Positions 38,749 through 52,419 of a stretch of 64,000 nt of DNA are shown in pieces. The DNA comes from Dimorphilus gyrociliatus (lineage: Eukaryota > Annelida > Polychaeta > Dinophilidae). Both the position numbers and the translations under genes were made by a program. Under the pieces are notes generated by a model that saw only the letters and a program-made list of their open reading frames with translations, was not told the origin of the DNA and did not search any database. Positions within the stretch are counted from its first letter, which is position 1. Each line of letters opens with the position of its first letter. Location: assembly GCA_904063045.1 (NCBI GenBank), contig CAJFCJ010000019.1, positions 1 to 64,000 on the forward strand, given 5' to 3'.

Positions 38749-41700
38749 TTAAAAACTCGAACCGTCGCTACTATCATAATCGGCTCGACCATAGCGTTGC
38801 TTATGAATATGCTCAAGCTTCTTTCTAGCCTGTTCCAACTCTTTTTCTTTGACTATTATGTCTTGCTGGGCCATTATTAATTGGGCCATACCGTCAACTC
38901 GACTACTGGAAATATGAACGCTGCTGGTTTCGCAGGTCCATTCGGAATTTTGTGATCTAGCCGCTTGTACGAGATTGTCTGTAGCTCTCTTCACAGCATT
39001 ACCAACCTCTTGAAGACGTTTCATGGCGGTTGAATGTAAGTCTGATTTGACACGGCATGCTAATAATAACTGCGCAGTTGACGAAGCCACAGCTCTGGCT
39101 GCTGATGTCAGATGAGCTTCAGAGCCGGAACCAGCGACAAGGGCCTGAGCTGCCTCGCATAGCCTATGGGCAGCATCGGCTACCATCTTTGCAGCTGATT
39201 GAAGACCTCGTGACCACTGTCCAGTTTCTTCAACCTCGTCACCTGTATCCTGCATGCGCCCTTGACCCACTAATTCCTTCTGAGCAAAGGTCGCTGCCTT
39301 TATCAGTGCTGATGTTGCCTCTATAATGCTTCTAGCGGCCGATAAAATTTGTTCGTCAAATGTCATCGATTCGTCGACGACCTAAAAAGGGAGAAATTAC
39401 CAGTAATGGAGGATAGGAGAGGGTAAGTGGGGAAGTGGGAAAAGGGAGTCTCAAAAAAGGAGGATAACGAGGAAACGAATCGAATTGTCGCTCGCTCGAA
39501 ACGCTACAGGACATGTTCGATACTTGGTGATGTGATAGAGAAACCACCAAATATACCAAACATATCAAGAGGCGTTAAGAAGACTTTGTTAGACTAAAGC
39601 AAGCATTGTATAATTAAGTTATAAAAAAATATATGATAGGTGGCGCGCAGTATGTAGATAAGGTATAGGTAAGTATAAAGTAACAGAAAGGAAGGGACCG
39701 GCGGGGGTTGGGAAAAGGGCAGAAAGCAGTTCATACCTTCGTCTGTTCTCTAGGTTTCAATTGACAAAGCTTTTTTGCTGCCATCTCAATGGCGTTCGAA
39801 GCATTCTGTAACTCATTCTCTGCAACAGTAATTGGATCATCTGGATCTACCCAATCGGAACCTGTTCGGTGAAGAATTAAATAGAAACATAGCGTCTCTG
39901 ATTCGCCCTAGTCAAACATTTCATAAATAAAAACAATTAAAAAAGAAACCACATTAATGCTATTGCTAAATATCGATGACGTGCTAAAAAGTAAAAGAAA
40001 ACAGAGACATCTTTTCGTTCAAAGTGTACAAAAATAAGAGTAAACAACATCTCCAAATACAACAGAGTTTTTATGAGAAACCTGAAAGAGCCATTCTTCT
40101 ATCATCTGGCCCTGAAGTTTTTTGTTTTATTATTTTATTATTTATTTGTTAATGTTATTATTATTTTTATTATTCTCTGACATTAGTGATTAAATCTTAA
40201 TGTTCAGATTGTTTAGGTAAACCATGTTTAGTTGATGCTATGTAAATTTTTTACCGACCTTGAATGGTTTCGGCAGCAGTTACTATTTCAGTTATTGAAC
40301 TGGCAACTCGTTTTGACGTTTCCGCTAGCTGTTTCCTTGGTTCTATGACGCCTGGTTGCTGTAAGACCACGTCCAAGACGGTCAATAATTTGTGATAACT
40401 TTCGGCGCAATTTTTAGCTGCTCTTAACGCTCTTTCCCTTGATTCGCTATCGGAGGCAGAATTGGCCGCGCCCTTAGCTCCTTTTAGGACGTCTATAATT
40501 GCTTTTCTCCCTGCGTTCGCTGCTTCGATAACGTCGGATTGTAAACCGGAATTGCCTGCGGCTACGGCTTTCGCTGTCGCTGATGTAATAGGGCGTGTTA
40601 ACCTTATGAGTTGGTCTGGCGAAATTCTTTGCTCAACGTGCTGAGCTGAAGCGAAATTACGTAATTCAGTTTCAATTGCTGCTTGAGTTGCCTCCAAAGC
40701 TCTAGTTCCTCTGGCTGCTTTATTTTCTACAGTTTTTACAGTCTTTAAAAGTTGGGTTATATTTTCAATCATTTGCTTGGCAGAGTCTTTAAGATATCCA
40801 ACACTTTGTGTGTTTTCATTTCGTCCCACTGCTTGTTTAGTCGCTGATACCAACTCTGATAAGGCAGTCGCTACATCCTTTATGGCATGTAAGAGAAGAG
40901 CTTGTGCTTCCGGTTGGTCGGCACCAAGCGCTGCTGCTCCCCTTTTTACGCAATCCGCTAATTTTGAAATTGTTGTAACTGCTGCTCTTGCGGCATCAGC
41001 AAGTTGTTGCTGTTCGCCTCCAACGCTTCCTACCAATAATTTGGTGTCATCAACGAGCATTCTCGCTGTACGAAGTATGGCATCTCTTTCAGTTTTGAAA
41101 GTTTCACCACCCTTGTCTGGAGCTAAAGTGCCGGCTGTTGCAAACATAATGGTAGTGTCCAAATCGGCGATTAGGCCCGAAACTGTACTAGCTGCATGTA
41201 TACAAGCTTCAGTTCCCCTGGCACCTACCCTCAATTCCCTTAGAACCCTGCCAACTCGTTCAGCAACGACCCTAACGTGCTTGGAGAGCTCGTTTTTGGC
41301 TAGTTGGTCACTGGTATGCGCCGTCACGTTGCCGCCAGCCTGCACAAGATCAATACAAGCAGTTCCTAACTGTTGTATTGCTGATCTTAGGGAAATGGCG
41401 TTTTGTTGACTAGAGCTAGTGGCTACTGCTCCTCGAGATTCTTGGGCTAAAGCAGTAAAATCTCGAGTTATTGAATGGACCAAACCTCCTAAATCCTGAA
41501 CATTTCCATTTACTGTCTTTGCATTCATATCATGTGCACTTCGAACAATAGCTTGTACGAGGTGAACCATTGATGTTTGAAATTGTGCAAAGCTGATATT
41601 TTCACCAACTGCTAAAGGCTCTTCCGTTCTGGATATAGCTTTAGCTATCTGCTCTATCAAGGATGAAACGTGACCGTAAGAAGAGGCTGTATTTTGCAGT

Positions 41701-44700
41701 GTGTCCATCAGATCTGTTATGGACTCATTTAAGTTCTTTGCCGAATCATCGATCGCTTCGTGGAACTCAAGAGGCGCATTAGCGTTACCGCCACACTCTT
41801 TAACTGTTTGGGCCAATTGTAAAGTACTCTCGACTACAGTTTTTGTCTCCTCCATCAATTGATAATATTCTTTTGAAGATTTGGCAGATACGGTCGTACA
41901 AGCTTGGACCAATGACCTAACAAGGTCTGCAACCGCTGCTAATTCATGACCTATTTGCTCAGGGTGATTGTGACCGGCTATCGCAGTAGATCTGACTTTA
42001 TCAGATAGCACTTTTGTGGTCCTTAGCATTAATTCGTCATTCTTTGAACGACTGCCTAGTCGTGGTCTTTCAGCGTTCGATACCGAATAGGCGTCGAGTT
42101 GTCGTAAAGCTCCACAAATTGCATCAATTGCCATGGCACTTTCTACTTGACCTGGAGCACTATCTTTCATTGATGTCATAAGATCCTTGAGAGAGTTTGA
42201 GACTTTACTACTCTGATTGGAATAGGGTTGAAACATCTCTGATTTCAACTCGGTCACTGCTAATTCTTTTGCGGCAACAACCAAATAACAAGCTTCGTCC
42301 AAAAGAGATGACGCTGCTGTTATAATAGGTTTTTGGACGGTTTCAGCATTTTTGGAAATTTTAGCACTTCGTGAAGTAAATAGTGGAGAATCGGCATAGG
42401 TCATTAATTGACTAACAGATCTGATCAAAGGTTCCGCTGCATTCGCACATAGATCACGATTTTCTTTAGTTGCTTTTGCGTCTAATTTCTTAATAGCTTT
42501 TACCAAACTTGCAGTAGCATTAGCGACATCTTTCGCCGATTGCACAAAATGTCTCTTCGCAACTGGATCAGAAGTCCTTTCAGACGCCTCTCTACACAAG
42601 GTACAAACTGTAGACGTATGTTTCGCAACATCGGTAGCCGCTGTTAATATCTGAAAAAGGTATTAAATTAGTTACTTTTCTAACTTTACAATTTAAATAT
42701 GCCTCTAAAATAGAAACATTACAAATTGAAGAAATAAACCAATCGAGAATAGTTAGATTAAAACTTATATAAAAGATCAGCACTTAAAATAGTAAAAATT
42801 TGCTCTTCTTAAAATACTATCGTGACCAATAAAGCTAGTAGCTTTTATATAAATAAAAACAATTTTAAAAAGTGAATTTTCCAATGCGATTCATGTTGGA
42901 ACAGATCAAGATAGAAAGCAATTGAATAGTCGTAACAATAATAATCATGATAAATATTATTTTAAAAAAATGATAATATATAATTGCGAGTTATAGTAAT
43001 AGTAATAATAATAATAATAATAGTAGAGAGAGAATTAGGAAAAGAATTGAATCATTTTTATGCTGACACATACCAACGCTCGTAGATCCTGTAAGCATAT
43101 TAAATAACTCTTTTTTTATAAATATCTCGAGGAAAAGGGCTATTTAATAATAATATATGAAATATTCTATTTCACAATAAAAATTGAGGTAAGAGTAGTT
43201 GAGCTCACCTGCTGCTGTGTAACACGTGCCGGACTGCAAAGGAGTTCACAGGCCTGTTGGATCGAATACGCCGATCTGGATAAATGGGCTTGATCAATAA
43301 TACCCCGTTTGCCGGGGGTCGATGACGGATCGGAGACAGCTAATATGTAAGCTGAGTGGGCAGCCAGTTCAGTAATGCTACAAATCGTTCCAGCGACACC
43401 TCGAATAGCTGCGCAAAAGTTTTCTGCTTCCCTACCATTAGCCGTTTTTGGTACAGACGACATATAACTACAAAGAGCTGATGCATATTCTCTCATTATG
43501 TGATCTAGGCACTCAAAATAAGTTGTATCTTTGAGTGGTTCACTTGGAGAGTCTAATAAATTCCTAGCCATATTTAAACGACTAAGAGCAGCATCGCATT
43601 CCTGCTGACCTGGGTGGGCGGCTGATTGTCTAACGGTGGTTATTAAACCACTAACGGATTCTGTAACAGCTCTGGCCGCCTGCATTAGTTGATTCTTTAT
43701 ATTAGGTGCGTTTGGTCTTGTCATAACTGATCGACCGGCTTGAAGTAGTCTTGATGAAGTGTTTCCTACTCCTCTAATGCCAGCGATTATATCTCTTTGG
43801 TGTTCTGCATCATCAACTGTACCCGCAACCATTATTCCTGCATTTGCTAGACCCTCATAAGCAGCGCTAAATCTCTTGGCTGAATTGGGTAAATCCTTGG
43901 TTGGAGCATATCTAGCTGAAGAGACTACGTCTGACGCAGCCTTATTAAGGGTGTTTGCTGAAGAATCTAGTTGTTTTTGTAATTCGGCTGTTTGGACTTT
44001 ACTCCTAGTAACCTTTCTACCAGTTAGCCGCTTTTCAATAACACATACTTGCTCAAGGGCCGTTTGCACATCTCTTAAACCAGGTAAGGAATTTACACAA
44101 TCTTCAAGAGCATGGTGTACATTACCAGCTGCTAATTTTAATCGATCGATCTTGGAACCATTCTTTGCTTCCTCAAGTAATTGACACGTTTCTTGTAGTA
44201 TAATTAACGCTTTATCAAGCATTTCATCACCTGAAAAAAAAATTTAATAAAGTTCTGTGATGGGAAGAAAATAGATAAGTCATACAAGTTTGTCTATCAG
44301 GTGCAGTTGCTGCAACTTCTCTTGCTGCCCGACAGAATCTACTCAATTCAGCAACGGAATCACGAGCAGATGAGCCGACGTGACTCTCGTTATTTTGCGA
44401 AGCCGCTGATAATAACTGAGCTATGGAACTGGCAACGGCCTTGGAGGCGTCAGCTAAAAGTTCGTTGGCTTCCTCATCGTTCTCTCTTGGTAAAGGCCGA
44501 AGAGCACCTGAGAAAATAAAACGGGACGTTATTGCTACAAATAAAAGAATTCTAATACAAACTTTGAGATGCCGCAATCTTAGTACCCTGTAAATCCGAT
44601 CTTAAAGAATAGAGGGTATTTAATGCCGCTTGAATTTCATCTGACACAAGACGAGGGAGTCCTGTATGAGCTGTAAGAGCAGCTTGTAACTCGGCTAATG

Positions 44701-47700
44701 CTTGCGATAAAGCGGAAGCAGCTCCTGTTAGACTAAGCGCTGAGCTTTCATTTGTAATAGTAGGTACCGATGAATTAGCACAATCAACCAGATTATTACC
44801 CTCTTCAAGGAGCAATCTGGAAGAATTAATCAAGGGATAATCATTCGATGGCGAGAGAGCTGTCTGTTGAAGAGCTTTCACAACGTCCGGAATGGAACTT
44901 TTACTAACGATCGAACATTGTCGGGCCAAAGCCTGATGGACGGAAGCATTACTTTGACTGCGGCTAGAGACCCGAGCAGCATTGCATAATTGAGCCAATG
45001 AATCAGCAGCATTACGAGCAGCAATCTCCAATCTTCTCAATGATCTTTTTGAAACACCTATATTTGCCACTGTTGTAGCTGTTCTAACATCCTCTGCGGC
45101 TGTCCTCAATTTACGTTGGTGTTCATTATTCTCTGGATTTAAAGCGCAGCCCTTGGCAGCCTCCACCATTCTGGCAGTTGCATCGGCTAACTGCTTAGCC
45201 GCTCCTAATAACTTGCGCTGTTCATCACCGTTGTTATCCGCCTCAGCGTCCGTTTTTAGAGCTGTTACTAGCTGTGACGTAGCCTTGGCCAATAATTGAG
45301 CTTGTCTTAAAGTCTCATTTTGATTCCTACCAACACTCTCATGTAATTTTTCAGACGCGTTGAGAATCGTTTCAACGGTATCTGTTTCATCTTCACCACC
45401 ATCTGCACTAGCTCCTTGAATGTGATTCATTAAATCGTGCAAAGTTCTGATAACGTCCACACCAGCCTCATTCAACTCTGCTAGCTTGTGCTCGTCGACA
45501 TCGTTACATCTTTTCGAACAGTCTGTTAAAGTTATCACGTGATCTCCAACTCGACTTGTTGATATTTCTAACTGCTTGGCGCATTGAGGAGAGTGCATAG
45601 TTGGAGCGAGAACTTTAGTACAAGCTACCAAGTCGGAAGCAGCTAAAGCGCATTGTGTTGCATTCTTAACGATAGTATCACGGGAGTTCTGATCCTTGGT
45701 AGAATTAGATACCTCCTTAGCCCGTAAAACAAGATTCGAAGTGGCGTTGGCTACCGCCTTAGCAATATTCATTAACGTATCCTCATAGGCCTCCAAATGA
45801 TGTACCTCCGAATATTTCAAAACATCAGTTGTCGATTCACCAATACGTGATGTGGCTTCCACAACATTCTGACGTGGCTGTCGGGGATATAGACGATAAT
45901 AGAGGAGGAAAGAATAGAAAATGGTTGACCATTATGCAAGTATATCTAGTTATACTACAAAAGAAAGTATTGGACACTGGGAATAGGATATATAAAAAAT
46001 TATAGATAACGAAATATGAAGCAAAATAAGTTTGGTGAGGTGATCTCGGTTCGTATATATCAGGAGCTTGAGGAGAACACCAGGAAAACAAAAACAATAG
46101 ATATAGACTTGCTTACCTTACTTAAAGCCTCGTAATACTTAACAACAACAAAACAATCCATAATTATTATTTATGTCCATGTACCATTTTTTTTAAAAAT
46201 GGAAGGAAAAATTTTTTTTTTAGAACCTACATAATCTAAGTTAACCAATAAAAGTAAACGAGTACTGCAGGATAGCTGCTGTACTGGCTTACTGATGCGA
46301 TGTTGCTTATACAGCAAGCATGCCTGGCATAATTTAATGAAACAATTTACCCGTAGATGGCTCTTCCTCTCCCCCAGTCTGACTAAATCTAACCTCTCGC
46401 TCACTTTTTAACTACCTTTACAGAATTTTTCTATCTAGACCTTGTTATCGAAATATTTTGCTTATACCCGATCATTATCTACATCTATGAGTACTTAAGA
46501 TATTCAAAGGATTTCTTATAAAATTAGAATAAGACCTTTTTAAATGAAAAATTTTAAAAATTCCACTAAATTTTTTTCTGATGTAGTATTTTCAATATAA
46601 AGAAGGAGCGAATAGTGATAGATAGTTATTATTCATAAAATGCACTTACCTCATCCGTTCCGGGCTGGGCTATCTTTAGCAAATCCGTAAAAGCGTCAGC
46701 TAGATTTTGAGCGGCGGATAATAATTTATCACCTTTCTCTTGATTATCATTCAAGGCAGCTATCGATTGTGCCCCACTACTCATCATTCTTACATTCGAC
46801 AATATGGTATTAATAGCCTCGCCCAATTTAGAATCATCTCTTGGTCTTTCACTATAAGCGCGCAATATCCTAGCTGTTGCTGCTGATATGGCGCTCATAC
46901 TTGCATGTATCTTTTGCTTAGACATTTCCAATTCTTCTCTCTTCCAGGCCAAAGATGCTTTATCATTTCCAATTTGTGGTATCTCGGCTCGCTGTCCGAG
47001 TTGCTGGCGGGCATCCTGTACCGCTCTTAATCCTAGATTAATAGTGCCCAGTAAGGCTCTTTGAGCTGCCGTTGTGACAACATTTTCGTCATCATATTCA
47101 CCGTCGGCAACACCGAAATTTGATATATGAACTCGTCGATGTTCTGTTTGATGTTGAGCTCCCGCCAATTGACCATGTTGGGCACTTTGTAATTGTTGGG
47201 CTGAACCAATAACGACAGGTTTGGCAACAGATGATAAGTCAGTATGCTGTTGTGTTGAATTCTGTTGTATGATCGTAGCTGATGACGGTGCAACTTCATC
47301 TTCGGCAATTACGACTGATACATCGCTATCATCTCCTGCGTAATCACCGTCTTTCTTCTTACGTATTATTATGTTTATATAGCCATTTATCAGATTAGCT
47401 ATCTTTTCACCTTCTTGAGTTTGAACAATATAGGGGTCAGCATAGTCACCAAAGTCTAGCATAAATCCGTGAGGAGTTCTTGCGTAATTTTTGACATGTT
47501 CCAAAGGCCAAGATTCTATCATTTCCTTAGTTTTTCCGTCCATTCTTAATACGGCATCTCTGGTAACACCGATAAGAATGGGTCTTAGCTTATTTTTTCC
47601 TTTCTGTTTCTCTTTAACTAAGAAGAAGGTTACACCGTAGGTCTTCAAAGAACGTGCCTCTTGAACATATTTACATTTCGCTTCTAACTCAGTTAGACCT

Positions 47701-49188
47701 CGGGCCTTCTTATGCTCAGCGAATACCTTCTTATCTGCATTTTTTGCTTTCACATATTCTTTAGGAAGAAAGTCCTTTAGTGAACTCCCAGAACGGGAAG
47801 GCTTTTCAGCTATACTATCTCCGAATTGGATCTGGCATTGTAGACCACCGAAGCGAAGAGCCTGTTCTGCGGTAACAGGATGTGCGCTCTTGATAATAGA
47901 ATCTCTTGTCTGAACGTATAATAAATTCAGCTGTATGGGATCGCGAACGTCAATGTTACGATCCGAGAAGAATAGTTTACGCTTAAGTAAAAGTGTTTCG
48001 TTATCGCCAACGCCCTGTTCTCTGAGTGTTTGATCGGATTCCAGCCAAGGAACTTCGTCTTCTGTTTGTAACTTTTTCTTCATCTTATCCAGCTTTTCCT
48101 GATCCCTTGCTATACTCTGCATATAAAGAAAATATATATACATACATCCCGCACATGTGGTGTAGATTTATGAATACAGTACACTGTATATAAAATCTAT
48201 CATATCGCCCACAGAAGCATTTAATTATTTATAAGATAATCTATTTAAAGTATTAATTAACATGAATTTTATAAACTTTTTGTATTAGACTGCGGCCAAT
48301 TGTAATAAATTAAAAATTACGTAATTGTTTAGGCAGTTAAATGCTTAGATCAACTATAAAAACTCGGTACTGTTATTTGATACGTAGAACAACAGAAGGA
48401 CGGGTGTGTTCGTATATTCGCTTAAATTACGAGATATTTTCTTATACCAGTACAAGTGAATTGTTTCTCTTTCTTTTTATTTTTTTTTCTCTTTTCATTC
48501 ATTCCCCTTTTCTGTCTATCATTCCCTCTTTTATTTTATCTCCCAAAACAGAGCAATCTAGGTAATTACAAAGCAAACAATGTGTTCAGCTTACAAACTC
48601 AACAAACCTGTCCTTTTCGTAGACTCATGAATTTATCTAGTTCCTCGTCTTTTAATTCACGAACAAGAGAATATTCATCGTGGTTTGCAATTCCAATTTT
48701 GGTGCATATCGGGACCATTAGATTTTGTACAGTTAATGTATCGTTCACTTTTAAACATTTTACACTTCCATCCAACATTCGAACTCTTAATAGGCGTATT
48801 TTACAGCGATAGTGAATATCATCCTGTTAGAAAAAAGAGAGAGAGAGATGAAAGAGAGGAAGTTTATAATTAATATAATTAATGAAAACGATTGCCATTT
48901 TTATATTGCTATAAAAAAATAATCGTTTTAATTCGTCCTTACCCCATTTCGCAACATATAATAGTCCAAATTACGTGAAGGATCTAACCATATTCCTTTC
49001 TTTTCGTCATCGTCCGGTAAAAACAGACCATAATCCTGGGCATTGATTTGTACATTCTGGGGCACTTGTCTGTTTACAGTCATACAGGCATCAATAACTT
49101 CGGTCGATGGATCGAATTTTAGAGTTGTATCTGCTATAACTTTGTTTTCTGCCCCAAGAATGTAAACTTTTAGCGATAAGGTCGCCAT
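38749..49188 (-). CDS. TLN: Talin
   Basis: Ten coding exons: 49188-48943, 48823-48608, 48116-46650, 46137-46117, 45877-44563, 44507-44286, 44230-43209, 42650-40259, 39861-39737, 39381-38749, totalling about 2552 residues, the usual talin size. Talin links integrin tails to actin at adhesions. The head has F0 (exon 1, GLFLPDDDEKKGIWLD), F1-F2 and F3 (FMLDFGDY). The rod has 13 helical bundles; VSGLIADLDTTIMFATAGTL and ATKGTRALEAT-like segments are recognisable. The R13/THATCH actin-binding end and dimerisation helix (EKELEQARKKLEHI) close the protein. The 21-bp exon (YYEALSK) sits at the R1-R2 linker and may be optional. Two donors are unusual (GTTTGT at 44562, GTCGGT at 40258), chosen because only they keep frame and homology. 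The coding start is nine bases into its exon, so an untranslated first exon lies upstream. Confidence 0.96.
46117..46137 (-). other. Talin 21-bp micro-exon, candidate cassette
   Basis: A 7-codon phase-0 exon (YYEALSK) bounded by TTGTTAAG upstream and GTAAGC downstream. Skipping it joins exon 3 (ending QPGTDE) to exon 5 (starting PRQNVVEA), which matches the vertebrate talin sequence without a gap, so the exon looks like an optional insertion. Confidence 0.55.
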
Positions 49189-49506
49189 GTCGGTGGTCTG
49201 TAAGGAATGATGCCGCCTCAATTGAATTACTTATATATAATAAATATTAATAACATTTTAGCATATCAGCTATTACTAATTCAGTTCCGTGGATAAATTA
49301 CATCGGATTTAGTAAACAACAAGCTCAATTCAATTAAAACAGACTAATTGAGGAGAGCCGATAGTTTTTCCAAAAAAGACTTACAATCAAATGTGAAATT
49401 GATTGAAAATCGCCGGCTGATCATTTACATAATTGCTAAAAGATCTTTAAGAATTTATATACAGGCTAAACATTGCAAAATAAATAATAACATAGATTAA
49501 CCTACC

Positions 49507-49560
49507 GAATGGATACAAAAATCCACCCTAACTTCCCTAAGATGGCGAGCTCTACTACTT
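49507..49560 (-). promoter_or_regulatory. Talin untranslated first exon and proximal promoter
   Basis: On the minus strand GTAGGT at 49506 downward is a plausible donor for a leader exon; the acceptor TTACAG lies at 49203-49198, nine bases before the ATG. AAGATGGCG at 49539-49547 (plus) is a YY1-type site, as in the CNOT3 promoter. The exact exon start is not defined. Confidence 0.4.
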
Positions 49561-49880
49561 TTAGAGTCAAGGAAATACCCTAAAAAGTCGCGCATGCGCA
49601 ATAATCCTAACGGAATCCCCCCTCCCACATGATAGATGGCGCATGCTGTTATCCATATCCGTATCGAGAAGTCTTATTTTTATCTCATCGTCCAAGTAAC
49701 ACACACCAATCTTTATATTGTAGCAGAAAGAAATCTTTATATTTTATTGATTTATCTTATTCAAATATATATTTAGTATATTTGGTAATTATGTTACTTT
49801 TTAAGTACTTTTATTATATAGTTATTACTTTAAAGAAAATATCGAATAAAGGCAATATTTAAAAAAGATTTTTTAACAAA

Positions 49881-49886
49881 TTTATT
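49881..49886 (-). terminator. Likely poly(A) signal of the O-methyltransferase gene
   Basis: AATAAA on the minus strand, about 85 nt after the stop codon. Confidence 0.45.
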
Positions 49887-49970
49887 CATATTAATATTGA
49901 CTCAAGTGAATATAATTAGGGAAACAAATGTAACTAATTAACAAAATACGTAAATTATTACTATTGAGTA

Positions 49971-51662
49971 TTATTTGGTTGCTAATATTATATCCCTTTT
50001 TGAGCTTTTCCCCATGCTTATGTATTCACATTTAGAAAAGCCAGCTTGGTAGATCATATCGAAATATTCACTTTTCGTCCTCTCTCTTCCCTTGTGTAAA
50101 GCCATCATACCCATATCGTAGAGAACGACATCTGTTGGTCCGCTCTTATCGTCTCGAAGAATTTTTTCCAAAATAAGAACAGATTGACCTATAAAAAGAT
50201 TATAAAAATTTTCAACTAGGTGACCGTATTAAAAGTTCACCTTCTTTTAGACAACCATGGAGATTAGACAGTAGTTTGCGTCCCATTTGATCTCCAAAAT
50301 CTACAAGAACGTGACTTAATATGTAGATTGCAGCTTCTGGAATTGTTGATTTATCGAAGAAATCACCTAAAGATAGAAAGAAAAAATTATTAAACTAGTA
50401 CCATAAGATAAATATTTGAAAAGTAATATGGGCAAAATAGACAAATGAACTAAAAATAGATTTATATACTGTATATAGAAGGAAAGAAAATAGTTATTCT
50501 TTTAAAAGCGTACCCGATTGAAATTTTAGGTTCGTCGAAGGTTGATCAGATTTTGTAGTGCAATTTATTGGAAAAGACTTGTCGAATACGACAAATTTTG
50601 TTGATGGATATTTCTTTGCAAGACATTTTGCTAATGTTCCATTTCCACCACCAATATCGCAGCAGACATCGATATTCTTTAGGAGATTCTGAACTCTAGG
50701 GTTCTGTAAAATAGCTTTAGCATCCATACTTGTCATCTTACTCATTACTGTGCCAAACTTTCTTGTGATCGTTTCTTGATTATTCACTTCTTTTACTTCG
50801 ACAAGTTTAAGCATACCTTTATCATCAAATATGCTATCGTTCGATTCTCCTGTTTTTGTTTTTTTATTTTTTCATTAGCTTATGAATATTTATGATATGT
50901 AAAATAGAGCGTTCAATTTTATATTTTTACACACCTCGGGAAAAATTGTATGCCAAGCGACCGAATGCTCTATAAAGCACTGGCATGAAATGGAAAAGGT
51001 CATTGAAAGGAAGCTTATTATCCTTCAATAAATGACCAGAGACTGTATTCTTATAGGTTGAAGCGTCTGTTTGTGAAGAGAATTGTGTCATATTAATTGG
51101 TTCATATTAGCTAGGTCACACTCTTTAAAAAATGAACTTTATCAATACTCACTTGTCTTTTTCAAAACTTTTAAGGATACACAAGCATTCAACAACCTTG
51201 AAACATTGCTCACCAATTCGTCTCTGTGCTTGTACTTTACTGAACACTCCAGACGGTCAGCAACCTCCCACGCAGCTAACTCTCCATCGCCAATAATATC
51301 GTTAATCTTCAAAACGACTGCAGTATGTACAATTTGACTATTCTGAAAGCCATTGAATAGATCTTGCAGACCCATGGCCGCATCAATCATATCTTTTCCA
51401 AAAGGCATAGGACCTCCAGCGTTAAAGTTCTTATTTCCTATTGGAACTTCTTCCTATTATTAATTGAACAAGAAGAATCAATAATACGCATAAAAACGAA
51501 CATAATAAAATAGAACAATCTTGTTTCACTGAAAATTCAGAAGAAAATAGAGAAACAATCAAAACTACGACACAAAATATATAAAAACAAATATCTTACC
51601 GGCATTTCTCCTTCGTTATTTTCTTGAGAGTCGACAATTTTAGTGCTATCTGTTGGAGCCAT
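49971..51662 (-). CDS. Acetylserotonin O-methyltransferase-like protein (SAM-dependent)
   Basis: Six exons: 51662-51600, 51453-51153, 51066-50935, 50849-50514, 50366-50241, 50188-49971, totalling 391 residues. The N-terminal half is the dimerisation winged-helix domain of the caffeate/ASMT O-methyltransferase family (LQDLFNGFQNSQIVHTAVVL; ELAAWEVADRL). The SAM-binding motif is DIGGGNGTLAKCLAKKYP. GDFFDKSTIPEAAIYILSHV and KGRERTKSEYFDMIYQAGF match ASMT in order and spacing. ASMT makes melatonin from N-acetylserotonin. In the segment equivalent to ILARVLHDW this protein reads ILSHVLVDF, so the catalytic His is Val and the preceding Arg is His; methyltransferase activity on the classical substrate is therefore doubtful. 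The exon 3 acceptor (51067) is the only one giving frame and a sensible sequence. Confidence 0.88.
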
Positions 51663-52419
51663 TTTTCCCTCGGTTTTAAAAAACTGAATGGTTTTAAAAA
51701 GCCAAGCAGAGCTTTTTATGCGGTAATGGTGATTGTTGATTGGTTAACAAAAATGTATATAAAACTATAAAGGTATCTTTTTTCAAGTACAAAACTCTAT
51801 GGTATATTTAGTATATTCCTTAAATTTAGGTCTTTTTTTTTCTTTTTTTTTATCCTCTAATAAGACACAAAAACATAAAAAATTGGCCAAAAGGAATTAA
51901 AGCCGTCAAAATTAAGAAACTGTTTTATGACTAATATAATTTTATATGTAATCTCATTTTATCTTGAAATTGTTTTACAGAAGAAAAAAAAAGAAATGTC
52001 TAAACTTTGACAGATGAATTGGCTGGGATTTTCTTTTCAAGTTATGTAATACTTGTTAAAAAAGTATGCCTTTTTGCCTTAATCTTCTCACGGTACTTAA
52101 TTGCAAATATATATATATATATATATAAAGGATAATAATGTATAAATTGATACACATTAATCCAAATTTAGATAAAGGGGTGTGTCACTATCTTAAAAAA
52201 AATAATAAAAAAAACCTTTTCTCAATGCTTAATAAAACAGGTTAAGTACATTCTCATCTTAGTTTCTTTCTTTTCTTTTATTGAGAATCTTATTATTAGC
52301 TATTGCTACTTCTCTTTAAATGTATTTTTCATCATTTATGATATTTTTTATTATTTATTAATTTAACTTATACTTTTTTATATAATAATTAGAATATTAT
52401 AAATATAGACTTCGTCTAT

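Noticed and set aside
40777-41409. Plus-strand 210-codon frame opposite talin
   Set aside because: Antisense shadow of the Ala/Ser-rich talin rod.
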